Assembly (NCBI RefSeq): GCF_004353905.1
Contig: NZ_SMOD01000020.1
Coordinates: forward strand, 62,001 to 126,000
Direction: 5' to 3'
Origin: Paraburkholderia guartelaensis
GTDB lineage: Bacteria > Pseudomonadota > Gammaproteobacteria > Burkholderiales > Burkholderiaceae
DNA length: 64,000 bases
A program made the position numbers and the translations under genes. The number at the start of each line of letters is the position of its first letter. The first letter of the stretch is position 1. Positions 37,136 through 45,695 of the stretch are shown in pieces. The notes beneath the pieces were generated by a model. It made no database searches. It saw nothing but the letters and a program-made list of their open reading frames with translations, and had not been told where the DNA came from.

Positions 37136-38758
37136 ATGCGCTTCACCTCGCCCTCCGCGCGCACGCTCGTGCCTGCTTTCGTGCTCGCGGCCGCGCTTGG
37201 CGCCGCGTTCGCGGCCACGCCCGCGCTCGCCAAACCGCTGACGGTCTGCACCGAGTCGAGCCCCGATGGCTTCGACGTCGTGCAGTTCAACTCGCTCGTC
37301 ACGACCAACGCGTCCGCCGACGTCATCTTCAATTCGCTCGTGGCGTATGACGAAGCGCAGAAGAAGGTCGTGCCCGCGCTCGCGGACAAGTGGGACGTGA
37401 GCGCCGACGGCCTGACCTACACGTTCCATTTGCGGCCCAACGTGGCGTTCCAGACGACCGAGTGGTTCAAGCCCACGCGCACGCTCAACGCCGACGACGT
37501 GGTCTTCACGTTCGACCGCATGCTCGATGCAAACAGTCCGTGGCACAAGGTGGCTGGCGCGAGCGGCTTCCCGCACGCGCAGTCGATGGGCCTCGTGAAG
37601 CTCGTCAAGGCGGTCACGAAGGTCGACGACAACACGGTGAAGTTCGAGCTCAACGAGCCGAACGCCACGTTCCTCTCGATCCTCACGATGGGCTTCGCGT
37701 CGATCTATTCCTCCGAGTACGCCGACCAGTTGCTCAAGGCCGGCAAGCAGGTCGACCTCAACGCGAAGCCGGTGGGCACGGGCCCGTTCGTGCTCAAGAG
37801 CTACACGAAGGACGCGGTGATCCGCTACGACGTGAACCCGACCTACTGGGGGCCGAAGCCGAAGGTGGACCGCCTGATCTACGCGATCACGCCCGACGCC
37901 GCCGTGCGCGCACAGAAGGTGAAGGCCGGCGAATGCCAGATCGCGCTGTCGCCCAAGCCCCAGGATGTGGCCGCGGCGAAGGACGACAAGTCGCTCAAGG
38001 TGGCGGAAACGCCCGCGTTCATGACGGCGTTCGTCGCGCTCAACACGCAAAAGAAGCCGCTCGACAACCAGAAGGTGCGCCAGGCGCTGAACATGGCGTT
38101 CGACCGCACGACGTACCTGAAGGCGATTTTCGACAACACCGCCACGCCCGCGACGAACCCCTGGCCGCCCATCACCTGGGGCTACGACAAGTCGATCCAG
38201 CCGTATCCGTATGACCCGGCGAAGGCGAAGCAACTGCTCGCCGACGCGGGCTTCCCCAACGGCTTCGCGACGACGATCTGGGTGCGTCCGAACGGCAGCG
38301 TGCTGAACCCGAATCCGCGCGCGGGCGCGGAGCTTCTGCAGGCCGATTTCGCGAAGATCGGCGTGAAGGCCGAGATCAAGGTGATCGAGTGGGGCGAGCT
38401 GATCAAGCAGGCGAAGCAAGGCCAGCACGACACGCTCTTCATGGGCTGGGCCGGCGACAACGGCGACCCCGACAACTATCTCTCGCCGCTCTTTAGCTGC
38501 AATGCGGTGCAGTCGGGGATCAACTTCGCGCGCTTTTGCGATCCGCAGCTCGACAAGCTGATCGCCGACGGCAAGGCCACCGCCGACCAGGCCAAGCGCG
38601 TGAAGCTCTATGAAGCCGCCCAGCAGATCATCCACGACCAGGCGCTGTGGATTCCGCTTGGCTACCCGACCGCCGCCGCCATCACGCGCACGAACGTGAG
38701 CGGTTATCAGGTGAGCCCGTTCGGACGCCAGAACTTCGCAAGCGTCGCGGTGCAGTAA
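37136..38758 (+). CDS. Dipeptide/oligopeptide ABC substrate-binding protein
   Basis: A 540-residue SBP_bac_5 family (DppA or OppA-like) periplasmic protein. The signal peptide is at about 1-32 (ending AAFAATPALA). The mature protein begins KPLTVCTESSPDGFD. The lobe motif LNMAFDRTTYLKA and the C-terminal AAQQIIHDQALWIPLGYP are typical of this family. No dpp permease or ATPase is nearby; a perfect terminator follows, so it is expressed as a single gene. Ligands might be dipeptides, heme or glutathione. Confidence 0.93.
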   Translation: MRFTSPSARTLVPAFVLAAALGAAFAATPALAKPLTVCTESSPDGFDVVQFNSLVTTNASADVIFNSLVAYDEAQKKVVPALADKWDVSADGLTYTFHLRPNVAFQTTEWFKPTRTLNADDVVFTFDRMLDANSPWHKVAGASGFPHAQSMGLVKLVKAVTKVDDNTVKFELNEPNATFLSILTMGFASIYSSEYADQLLKAGKQVDLNAKPVGTGPFVLKSYTKDAVIRYDVNPTYWGPKPKVDRLIYAITPDAAVRAQKVKAGECQIALSPKPQDVAAAKDDKSLKVAETPAFMTAFVALNTQKKPLDNQKVRQALNMAFDRTTYLKAIFDNTATPATNPWPPITWGYDKSIQPYPYDPAKAKQLLADAGFPNGFATTIWVRPNGSVLNPNPRAGAELLQADFAKIGVKAEIKVIEWGELIKQAKQGQHDTLFMGWAGDNGDPDNYLSPLFSCNAVQSGINFARFCDPQLDKLIADGKATADQAKRVKLYEAAQQIIHDQALWIPLGYPTAAAITRTNVSGYQVSPFGRQNFASVAVQ

Positions 38759-38765
38759 CGGCAGG

Positions 38766-38800
38766 CGCCGCGCCGGGCGTTCGCGCCCGGCGCGGCGTTT
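38766..38800 (+). terminator. Terminator with 14-bp perfect stem, after dppA-like gene
   Basis: CGCCGCGCCGGGCG and CGCCCGGCGCGGCG form a perfect 14-bp stem closed by a TTCG tetraloop, followed by TTTA. It starts 8 nt past the stop codon. Confidence 0.88.
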
Positions 38801-39001
38801 ACAGATCTGCCCCGACGATCACGAATTGAAACACGCCCGCCTGCGCCAAACATGCGGGAAGCCCGCCACAGGCGGGCGAGCGCCCTTTCCGCCCATTACC
38901 GCCCGTAAAATTCGCGCGCAGTTTGTTGCAGTTTGGTAACTCAAGCCGGCGAGCGCCTGGCTACATTGAAGCCATCGAATCTTCAACCGAAGGGGCTCAA
39001 A

Positions 39002-39307
39002 ATGAAAACCAAACTCTTTGCCGCGCTGGGTGCTGGAGCGCTCGTCCTGGCCGCCTCGCAAACCGCGATGGCCGGTGTGGTAGTCGGCCTGAACGTCGGC
39101 GTGCCCGCTCCGGTTTATGTTGCACCCGCACCCGTGTATGTCGCGCCGCAGCCTGTTTATGTCGCGCCGCGTCCGGTCTACGTCGCGCCGCCCGTGCGCG
39201 TGGCCTACGCGCCGGCTGTCGTGATCGGCTGGCACGGCGACCGCTACTGGGACGGCCACCGCTGGTACGGCCGCAACGAATGGCATGGCCGTCGCGGCTG
39301 GTACTAA
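39002..39307 (+). CDS. Small exported protein with PVYVAP repeats
   Basis: A 101-residue protein. Signal peptide about 1-24 (ending TAMA). The region 37-64 is four consecutive 7-residue repeats, PVYVAPA, PVYVAPA-like, PVYVAPQ/R and PVYVAPP, encoded by 21-bp units. The C-terminus is rich in Trp, His and Arg (HGDRYWDGHRWYGRNEWHGR), which could bind metal or lipid. Similar YXXAP-repeat exported proteins occur in Burkholderia, with no known function. AAGGGG is 9 nt before the ATG. Confidence 0.8.
   Translation: MKTKLFAALGAGALVLAASQTAMAGVVVGLNVGVPAPVYVAPAPVYVAPQPVYVAPRPVYVAPPVRVAYAPAVVIGWHGDRYWDGHRWYGRNEWHGRRGWY
39110..39193 (+). repeat. 21-bp tandem repeat encoding PVYVAPx
   Basis: Four units in frame. 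The codons for Val, Tyr and Pro differ between units (gtttatgttgca, gtgtatgtcgcg, gtttatgtcgcg, gtctacgtcgcg), so the array is old or is under selection at protein level. Confidence 0.8.
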
Positions 39308-39325
39308 ACCCGTAGCCTGAAAAGC

Positions 39326-39355
39326 AAAGCGCCTCGCAAATTGCGAGGCGCTTTT
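39326..39355. terminator. Bidirectional terminator between convergent genes
   Basis: AAAGCGCCTCGCAA pairs with TTGCGAGGCGCTTT; T's follow on the plus strand and the mirror-image A run lies before it. It separates the PVYVAP gene and the sulfate-binding protein gene. Confidence 0.9.
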
Positions 39356-39387
39356 GTTTTACGCGCTGTCGTTGCGTGCCGCCCGAA

Positions 39388-40398
39388 TTACTTGCGGTCC
39401 GCGACGATCTGATCGAACGTGCCGCCATCGGCGAAATGCGTCGCCTGCGCGTTTTGCCAGCTGCCGAACACCTGCTCGACCGTGAAGGTCTTGATCGGCT
39501 TGAACTCGTTTGCGTGCTTCGCGAGCACCGCGGCATCGCGCGGACGCAGATGATGCTGCGCGATGATCTCCTGCGCGGCGGGCGAATACAGATAGTCGAG
39601 ATACGCCTGCGCGCTCTTGCGCGTGCCGCGTTTGTCCACGACCTTGTCGACGATCGTCACCGGCGGTTCCGCCAGCAGGCTCACCGAGGGATAGACCGCT
39701 TCGAAGTCCTTCGCACCGACGCCCGTATCGATGAGCGCCACTTCGTTTTCGAAGGTCACGAGCACGTCGCCGATGTCGCGCTGCGTGAAGGTCGTCGTCG
39801 CGCCCCGGCCGCCCGCGTCCAGCACCGGCACGTTCTTCAGGAGCGCGCGCTCGAAGTCGAGCGCCTGCGCGTCGCTCGCGCCCTGCTGCTTGCGGTAGCC
39901 CCATGCGGCCAGATACGCGTAGCGTCCATTGCCTGAAGTCTTCGGATTGGCGATCACGACCTGCACGCCAGGCTTGGCGAGATCGTCCCAGTCCTTGATG
40001 TGTTTGGGGTTGCCCTTGCGCACGAGGAACACCATCGTCGTCGTGTAGGGCGCGCTCGCGTTCGGCAAGCGCGTGCGCCAGTTGGCGGGCACGAGATGAC
40101 CCTGCTGCGCGAGCAGGTCGATGTCGTTGGGCTGGTTCATCGTCACGACGTCGGCTTGCAGGCCTTGCAGCACCGAGAGCGCCTGCGCGCTCGACGCGCC
40201 GTGCGACTGCTTGATCGACAGGGTCTCGCCGGTCTTCTTCTGATAGTCGGCGATGAAGCTCGCGTTGATGTCCTTGTACAGCTCGCGCGTCACGTCGTAG
40301 GAGACGTTCAGCAGCGACGTTTCTGCGTGCGCCGCCGCTGCACTCAATGCGATGATGCCCGCGCCAAGCCAGCGCGCCGTGCGTCCCAACCCTGCCAT
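39388..40398 (-). CDS. Sulfate/thiosulfate ABC substrate-binding protein
   Basis: A 336-residue periplasmic protein of the Sbp/CysP family. Signal peptide about 1-25. The mature start TSLLNVSYDVTRELYKD is the family hallmark, and the motif NPKTSGNGRYAYLAAWGY forms part of the anion site. Sulfate or thiosulfate is the probable ligand. The cysT/cysW/cysA partners are not adjacent, so it is an orphan here. A lone sbp is common, with the permease genes at another locus. Confidence 0.93.
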   Translation of the reverse strand: MAGLGRTARWLGAGIIALSAAAAHAETSLLNVSYDVTRELYKDINASFIADYQKKTGETLSIKQSHGASSAQALSVLQGLQADVVTMNQPNDIDLLAQQGHLVPANWRTRLPNASAPYTTTMVFLVRKGNPKHIKDWDDLAKPGVQVVIANPKTSGNGRYAYLAAWGYRKQQGASDAQALDFERALLKNVPVLDAGGRGATTTFTQRDIGDVLVTFENEVALIDTGVGAKDFEAVYPSVSLLAEPPVTIVDKVVDKRGTRKSAQAYLDYLYSPAAQEIIAQHHLRPRDAAVLAKHANEFKPIKTFTVEQVFGSWQNAQATHFADGGTFDQIVADRK

Positions 40399-40555
40399 GG
40401 TGATCCCTGTCTGTCGTTGAAAGGCGTTTCGGCCTGCCTGAATGATTTTCGTAAGCAGGCCGAACGCTCGATTCTAGCGAGCCGGGGCGCACTGCTTATA
40501 CCGATGCGAGCTTTGCTTTGCGGCATTCGTGCTAAGCGCGATTTGCGCCATGCGG

Positions 40556-41335
40556 TTACGCCATGATGTGCGCACCGCCATCGATATACACGGTGTTGCC
40601 GCTCATGCGGCGGGCGTAGCGCGTGGCGAGATACGCGGTTGCGTAGCCCACGTCCATGATGTCGACGAGTTCGCCGAGCGGCGCGCGCTCCACGGCCTCG
40701 GCGAGCATGCGGTCGAAGTCGGGCAGCCCCGAGGCCGCGCGCGTCTTGAGCGGCCCAGGCGAGATCGCATGCACGCGGATGCCGATCGGCCCCAGTTCGT
40801 ACGCGAGATAACGGCACGACGCTTCGAGCGCGGCTTTCACCGGGCCCATCAGGTTGTAACTGGGCACGACGCGGTTCGCGCCGTCGTAGCTCATTGCGAA
40901 GAGCGTGCCGCCGTGCGGCATCAGCGGCACGGCGCGCTTCGCCATGCGGATGAACGAGTGGCACGACACGTCCATCGCATACGCAAAGCCCTGCGCCGAC
41001 GAATCGAGCAGGCCGCCCTGCAGATCCTCTTTCGGCGCATAGGCGATGGAGTGCAGCACGATGTCGAGCGATCCCCACGTTTCGCGCACGGCATCGAACA
41101 CGGCGTCGAGCTGGCCGTCTTCCTCGACGTTCAACGGCAGCAGCAATTGCGCGCCCAGTTCGTTGGCGAGCGGCTCGACGTAGGGCTTGGCCTTGTCGTT
41201 GAGATAGGTGATGGCGAGTTGCGCACCGAGATCGGCAAACGCGCGGGCGCAGCCGTAAGCGATCGAATCGGCGTTCGCCACACCGGTGACGAGCGCGCGC
41301 ATGCCGGCAAGCGGCCGTTCGGGAGGAGTATGCAT
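40556..41335 (-). CDS. fabI: Enoyl-ACP reductase (FabI type)
   Basis: A 259-residue NAD(P)H-dependent SDR-type enoyl reductase. The catalytic Tyr-x6-Lys is in YNLMGPVKAA and the second tyrosine of FabI is in MSYDGANR. The N-terminal nucleotide site is VTGVANADSIAYG, as in FabI proteins. Its cluster with DUF3141, pta and ackA suggests that this is a secondary copy, used under special conditions, and not the housekeeping FabI. It lies downstream of the DUF3141 gene on the same strand, after a strong hairpin. Confidence 0.88.
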   Translation of the reverse strand: MHTPPERPLAGMRALVTGVANADSIAYGCARAFADLGAQLAITYLNDKAKPYVEPLANELGAQLLLPLNVEEDGQLDAVFDAVRETWGSLDIVLHSIAYAPKEDLQGGLLDSSAQGFAYAMDVSCHSFIRMAKRAVPLMPHGGTLFAMSYDGANRVVPSYNLMGPVKAALEASCRYLAYELGPIGIRVHAISPGPLKTRAASGLPDFDRMLAEAVERAPLGELVDIMDVGYATAYLATRYARRMSGNTVYIDGGAHIMA

Positions 41336-41417
41336 GGCTGACCTCGCAGTGGAAGACGGCCGGTGATGGCCGCGGATGCAGTTGCCGATCTGGCTGCCGA
41401 TGTGTCGACCTCAAAGC

Positions 41418-41449
41418 GACGCGCCGCATCGGTTGGGATGCGGCGCGTC
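41418..41449 (-). terminator. Intercistronic hairpin, DUF3141 to fabI
   Basis: GACGCGCCGCATC and GATGCGGCGCGTC form a perfect 13-bp stem over a 6-nt loop. Only TTT follows on the minus strand, so it is either a weak terminator or an mRNA-stabilising hairpin between the two genes. Confidence 0.5.
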
Positions 41450-41475
41450 TGGGGGTGACACGGGAACGGGCTTCT

Positions 41476-44259
41476 TTACTCGCTCGCGCTACGCGTCGCG
41501 CGGCGGCGCGTGGCCGTCGTGCCCGCAGCCCGCGTGGAGGTGGGCGTCGATGCCGCGCGCGAGCGGCGCGCCGCCGTTTTGACGGCAGCCGGCGCCTTCT
41601 TCGCTTCGGCCGGTTCCGCGCTCTTCACCTTCGCGCCGGCGCGCGCTGCACGCATGGGTTTTGCGGGCGCTGCGTGCTCGCTCGCAGCGGCAGCCTTCGC
41701 GCGGGAGGACTTCGCGGGAGCCGCCGGGGCTTCGGGTTCCGCGGCTTGTGCGGCTTCGGCGGCTTCGGCGGCTTCGGCGGCTTCGGCGGCGGAGGATGCC
41801 TTGACGCCCTGTTCCGAGCCGCCGTCGCCAGCCGTGCCGCCGCCGGCGCCCGAAACTCCGCCGCCTTCCGACGACGACCCGCCGCCATCGAGCGGCGGCA
41901 GTCCCGTCTTCTCGCTGCCCGGCTCGACGCCCAGCGCGCGCTGTACGTGGCGATAGCGCTCGCGACGCTCGCCTTCGAGCGGCGCGGACACGGTCGCGAT
42001 GCGGTACACGGCCGCGAGCAGCGCGCGGCGCGTCTTCATGTCGGGCACGATCTCGGGCAACGCGTCGATCGCGGCCTGCGGATCGAGCTGCACGATCGCG
42101 CCCTGGCGGCGCGCCGATTCCTTCAGCTCGGCGATGCTCGGCTGGCGATCGCCGAGATACTCGCGCGCGAGTTCGCGCATGCGCTGGAACGGCCGGTACT
42201 GCACGGTATGCATTTCATCGACGATGTAAGCGGCGATGCGCATGAACGCGTCGACGAGCGTGCCCTTCGCGAGATGCGCGCGCGCCGCGCGCAGGCGGTA
42301 CTGCGCAAGCTCCTTGCGCAGCGCCATGAGCGGCGGCGCGATGGGCTCGAGCGGCTGGTTGGGCGCCACGCCCACACAGGCCTGCACCCACGGCGCGGTG
42401 TACACGTTGTAGAAGGTGCTCTCGACCCACGCGTCGCGCGCGTCGCGATACGCGTCCAGCGTCGCCTCGATGGTCGCCGACGCCTGCTTTTCGAGCAGCG
42501 TGAACGGATTGTCGGGCGCGGCCGGTTTGCGATGCGCGCGCACCGCTTCCGCCATGGCGGGCAGCACGCCGAGCGTAGGATTCGCGTCGCTCATCACACT
42601 GCGCTCCACGCGCGACGGATGCGACTCGCGCAGCGCATGCGCGCTGAACGCATTGCTCGACGCACGCACGAACGGCGAGACGAACAGGTCATACAGGCGC
42701 TGGTTGTTCTCCGCGAGACGTCGCACCACCTCGAAAGGCTGCTCGTCGTCGCGGCCGTCGTCGAGCGCGAGGATGTCTTCGATGGTGCGCAGCTCGAAGC
42801 GGATCTCGTAGCGCCCTTCGAGCGCTTCGAGGCGGCCTGCTTCCGGCGTCGAGTCGGTGATCTTCGCTTCGTAGAGGCCCGGCGGCAGCACGTCGATCAG
42901 GTCGAGCGCCGAGAATAGTTCGGTGTGCTCCTTATTGGCCACGCTCGCCGAAACGAAGATGCCGAGGTGCCCCACCTTGTCGTGCAGGCAGTACACGATC
43001 ACCTGCTCGTTGGCGACGATCTCGTCGACGCTCGCGTAGAGGTCGGGAATCCAGTTGAGCGCCTGCTGCGGCGGCGTAATGTTGTCGCCCCAGGAGGCGA
43101 GCACGATGATCGGCGTGCGGATGTTGCGCAGATCCACCGGCGAGCGCGCGTTCTTCGCGAACACCTCGTTGCGCGTGAGGTGGTTGCCCACGAAGAGGTT
43201 CTGCACGATCCAGTCGATCTCGGCGCGGTTCAGCTGGAAATGGCCGCCCCACCAGCGCTCGAATTCGAGGAAGCGCTCGCGCTCGGAATCGACCCTCGAA
43301 TAGAGGTTGTAGAGCTTGCCCCAGTACGTGTTGGCCGGATTGAGGTACTCGAAGTTCTGCACGAGATACGCGCCGTCGAAGCGGCCGTCGCCCAGGTCCG
43401 ATGCGAGCGAGGACATCCACGAGCCGCCCAGCATGCCGCCCGAATAGCGCATGGGGTTCTTGCCGCGCACGCCGGCCCAGTACGACAGCGGCGAGCCCGC
43501 GAGCATGAGCGGGCCGACCAGCGCGGGCGCGGAGGCCGCGAGCAGCGCCGCGGCCCAGCCGCCCTGACAATTGCCGATGATGAACGGCAGGCCGTCCGCG
43601 TCGGGATGCAGCTCGCGCACGCGTTGAATGAAAACGGCTTCAGCCTGTGCGACGGACTGGATGGTCTGCGTTTCGCAGGGCAGCGGGAAGAACGTGACGA
43701 AGTAGCACGGGTGCCCCTTGCGCAGCGCGATGCCCACTTCGCTGTCCATCTTGAAGCCGGCAATGCCGGGACCGTGGCCCGCGCGCGGATCGATCACGAC
43801 GAAGGGGCGCATGCGCGGGTCGGTCGGCACGCCCTCTTCGGGCTTGATGCGCAGGAGTGCGTAGTTGCAGGGATCGTCGAGTTCGCGGCCATCGACGATC
43901 ACTTCGTAGTCGAACGCGAGCACCGGTGGCATGCCCGCCTGCTCGTGCACGTAAGTCTGGTTGCCGCGCTCGCGCAGCACGTCGAGGAACAGCACGCTGC
44001 GCTGCCACGCGTCGTAGAGGTAGTCGTAGAGCGGCTGTGCAGCCACAGGAGCGGCCTGCGCCGATTCGATTGCCCGGTTCACGGCCGAGGACACGGCGGA
44101 AGCCGCGTCGGTCAGCGGCGTCTGGGGCGATGACTCCTCGTCGGTTGCGCCCGCGAGGGGCCAGAAAGGCGCAAAGGGCCAGAAAGACGTGCCCGATGCG
44201 AGCGTGGGCAGAAACGAAAACGGCGACGAAACGAGCGGCGAGGAGGTGGGAACTGCCAC
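41476..44259 (-). CDS. DUF3141 protein: PhaC-like hydrolase with basic tail
   Basis: A 927-residue multidomain protein. The start is GTG at 44259, supported by AAAGGAG 9 nt upstream; the open frame before it starts only with TTG. A disordered, aromatic-rich N-terminus (1-70) comes first. An alpha/beta hydrolase core (about 110-460) has a PHA-synthase-like box GNCQGG with C231, a candidate acid D392 (SWGDNITPP) and candidate base H431 (DKVGHLGI). A helical region (about 560-780) follows, then a Gly/Ser linker (790-820) and an Ala/Lys/Arg/Pro-rich histone-H1-like tail (825-927). Residue numbers are by hand count. The pattern suggests a granule- or polymer-associated acyltransferase that can bind DNA, but this is not shown. 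Confidence 0.82.
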   Translation of the reverse strand: MAVPTSSPLVSSPFSFLPTLASGTSFWPFAPFWPLAGATDEESSPQTPLTDAASAVSSAVNRAIESAQAAPVAAQPLYDYLYDAWQRSVLFLDVLRERGNQTYVHEQAGMPPVLAFDYEVIVDGRELDDPCNYALLRIKPEEGVPTDPRMRPFVVIDPRAGHGPGIAGFKMDSEVGIALRKGHPCYFVTFFPLPCETQTIQSVAQAEAVFIQRVRELHPDADGLPFIIGNCQGGWAAALLAASAPALVGPLMLAGSPLSYWAGVRGKNPMRYSGGMLGGSWMSSLASDLGDGRFDGAYLVQNFEYLNPANTYWGKLYNLYSRVDSERERFLEFERWWGGHFQLNRAEIDWIVQNLFVGNHLTRNEVFAKNARSPVDLRNIRTPIIVLASWGDNITPPQQALNWIPDLYASVDEIVANEQVIVYCLHDKVGHLGIFVSASVANKEHTELFSALDLIDVLPPGLYEAKITDSTPEAGRLEALEGRYEIRFELRTIEDILALDDGRDDEQPFEVVRRLAENNQRLYDLFVSPFVRASSNAFSAHALRESHPSRVERSVMSDANPTLGVLPAMAEAVRAHRKPAAPDNPFTLLEKQASATIEATLDAYRDARDAWVESTFYNVYTAPWVQACVGVAPNQPLEPIAPPLMALRKELAQYRLRAARAHLAKGTLVDAFMRIAAYIVDEMHTVQYRPFQRMRELAREYLGDRQPSIAELKESARRQGAIVQLDPQAAIDALPEIVPDMKTRRALLAAVYRIATVSAPLEGERRERYRHVQRALGVEPGSEKTGLPPLDGGGSSSEGGGVSGAGGGTAGDGGSEQGVKASSAAEAAEAAEAAEAAQAAEPEAPAAPAKSSRAKAAAASEHAAPAKPMRAARAGAKVKSAEPAEAKKAPAAVKTAARRSRAASTPTSTRAAGTTATRRRATRSASE
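41751..41789. repeat. 9-bp tandem repeat inside the DUF3141 gene
   Basis: About four copies of the unit GGCTTCGGC encode the (AEA)n part of the tail. A change of one unit is in frame, so length variation between strains is likely. The repeat is long enough for slipped-strand variation. Confidence 0.85.
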
Positions 44260-44753
44260 GAGACGAATCTCCTTTAAGGGAGCGCCTGCTCGCCTCGCGG
44301 CAAGCAAGCGCCAGGCCGGCGCGGGCCGTGGACGCGCGCCTCTACGATGAATGGCGCGCGGGGCCTGGCCGCTGCCCCTGCTCTGCCGCGCTCACACAGG
44401 CGGCACGGCGGGCAACGGGGCCGGCAAAAGATATTCGCGGCCGCGTGCGCGCTTCATGCGCCTCGCGGCCGCGACGTGAAAAGAGCCAGATCATGTTGCA
44501 CTGCGGCATCTAAAAACTTAGGCGGCGGACCCGCGAAAGTCAAGGTTCGCTGCGGGCCTCGGGGCCTCCCCGATGATCGCAACGCCCTGTGAACGAAGCA
44601 TGACAGGCGCGACTGTCGGGCCTTGCCGCGACGCGTCAAGATGCCGCGCAGGCCTCGCGTACACCTGGCCGCCTGCCTCGTTCGCGCTGGTCTACACTGT
44701 TAGCGCTTTGCGCGCCGCAGCATGGTCCAAATGCACGACCTATGGAGACCGCC
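44260..44753. other. 494-bp divergent spacer, DUF3141 / pta
   Basis: No convincing gene. The spacer holds the promoters of both arms. At 44492-44511 there is a TGC-rich element CATGTTGCACTGCGGCATCT next to an AT-rich run TAAAAACTTA, which may be a regulatory site. TCTACACTGTTAG at about 44690 is a possible -10 for pta. I looked for FNR/ANR boxes (TTGAT-N4-ATCAA) and saw none. Confidence 0.4.
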
Positions 44754-45695
44754 ATGACTTCATCGCCCGACAAGTATTCGGTTCTGCTCGCCCGTTGTGG
44801 CGGCCTTGCACCCGTGCCGACCGCCGTGGCGCATCCGTGCGACGTGTCCTCGCTCACCGGGGCGCTCGACGCCGCGAACCTCGGCTTGATCGTGCCGATC
44901 CTGGTCGGCCCCGAGGCGAAGATCCGCGCGGTGGCCGAGGAAGCCGACCTGCGCCTCGATGGCATCACCATCATCGACGCACCGCACAGCCACGCCTCCG
45001 CCGAATTCGCGGTGCGCGCCGTGCGCGAGGGCCAGGCCGAACTGCTCATGAAGGGCAGCCTGCACAGCGACGAGCTGCTCCACGAAGTCGCGATCGGCGC
45101 CAATGGCCTGCGCACCGAGCGGCGCCTCTCGCACGTGTTCGCGATGGACGTGCCCTCGTACCACAAGCCGCTTTTCATCACCGATGCGGCCGTCAACATC
45201 TTCCCCAAGCTCGCCGACAAGGCCGACATCGTGCGCAACGCGATCGACCTCGTGCAGTCGCTGGGCGTCGGCACGCCCAAGGTCGCCATTCTCGGCGCGG
45301 TGGAAACGGTGTCCGAAAAGATGCCCTCCACCATCGACGCCGCCGCGCTCTGCAAAATGGCCGACCGCGGCCAGATCACGGGCGGCCTGCTCGATGGGCC
45401 GCTCGCCTTCGACAACGCGATCAGCGCCGAAGCCGCGCGCATCAAGGGCATTACGTCGCCCGTTGCAGGCGACCCCGACATCCTGCTCGTGCCCGACCTC
45501 GAAGCGGGCAATATGCTCGCCAAGCAGCTCACCTTCCTAGCCGGCGCGGAAGCGGCCGGCATCGTCCTCGGCGCGCGCGTGCCGATCATCCTCACGAGCC
45601 GCGCCGACAGCGTGCGCTCGCGCATCGGCAGCTGCGCAATCGCCGTACTGCTCGCGCATGCGCGGCGCGCGCGCAAAGCAACGGAGATCCTGTGA
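44754..45695 (+). CDS. pta: Phosphate acetyltransferase (PTA/PTB family)
   Basis: A 313-residue phosphotransacylase that interconverts acyl-CoA and acyl phosphate. The core contains GPEAKIRAVAEEADL, the motif GQITGGLLDGPLAFDNAIS and VPDLEAGNMLAKQL, which are typical of this family. In many relatives the gene is fused to an N-terminal MaoC domain (about 470 residues), but here it is the short, unfused form. ATG at 44754 has GGAG upstream, so I prefer it to the ATG at 44742. Its stop overlaps the ackA start (GTGA), so both enzymes are made together. Confidence 0.92.
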   Translation: MTSSPDKYSVLLARCGGLAPVPTAVAHPCDVSSLTGALDAANLGLIVPILVGPEAKIRAVAEEADLRLDGITIIDAPHSHASAEFAVRAVREGQAELLMKGSLHSDELLHEVAIGANGLRTERRLSHVFAMDVPSYHKPLFITDAAVNIFPKLADKADIVRNAIDLVQSLGVGTPKVAILGAVETVSEKMPSTIDAAALCKMADRGQITGGLLDGPLAFDNAISAEAARIKGITSPVAGDPDILLVPDLEAGNMLAKQLTFLAGAEAAGIVLGARVPIILTSRADSVRSRIGSCAIAVLLAHARRARKATEIL

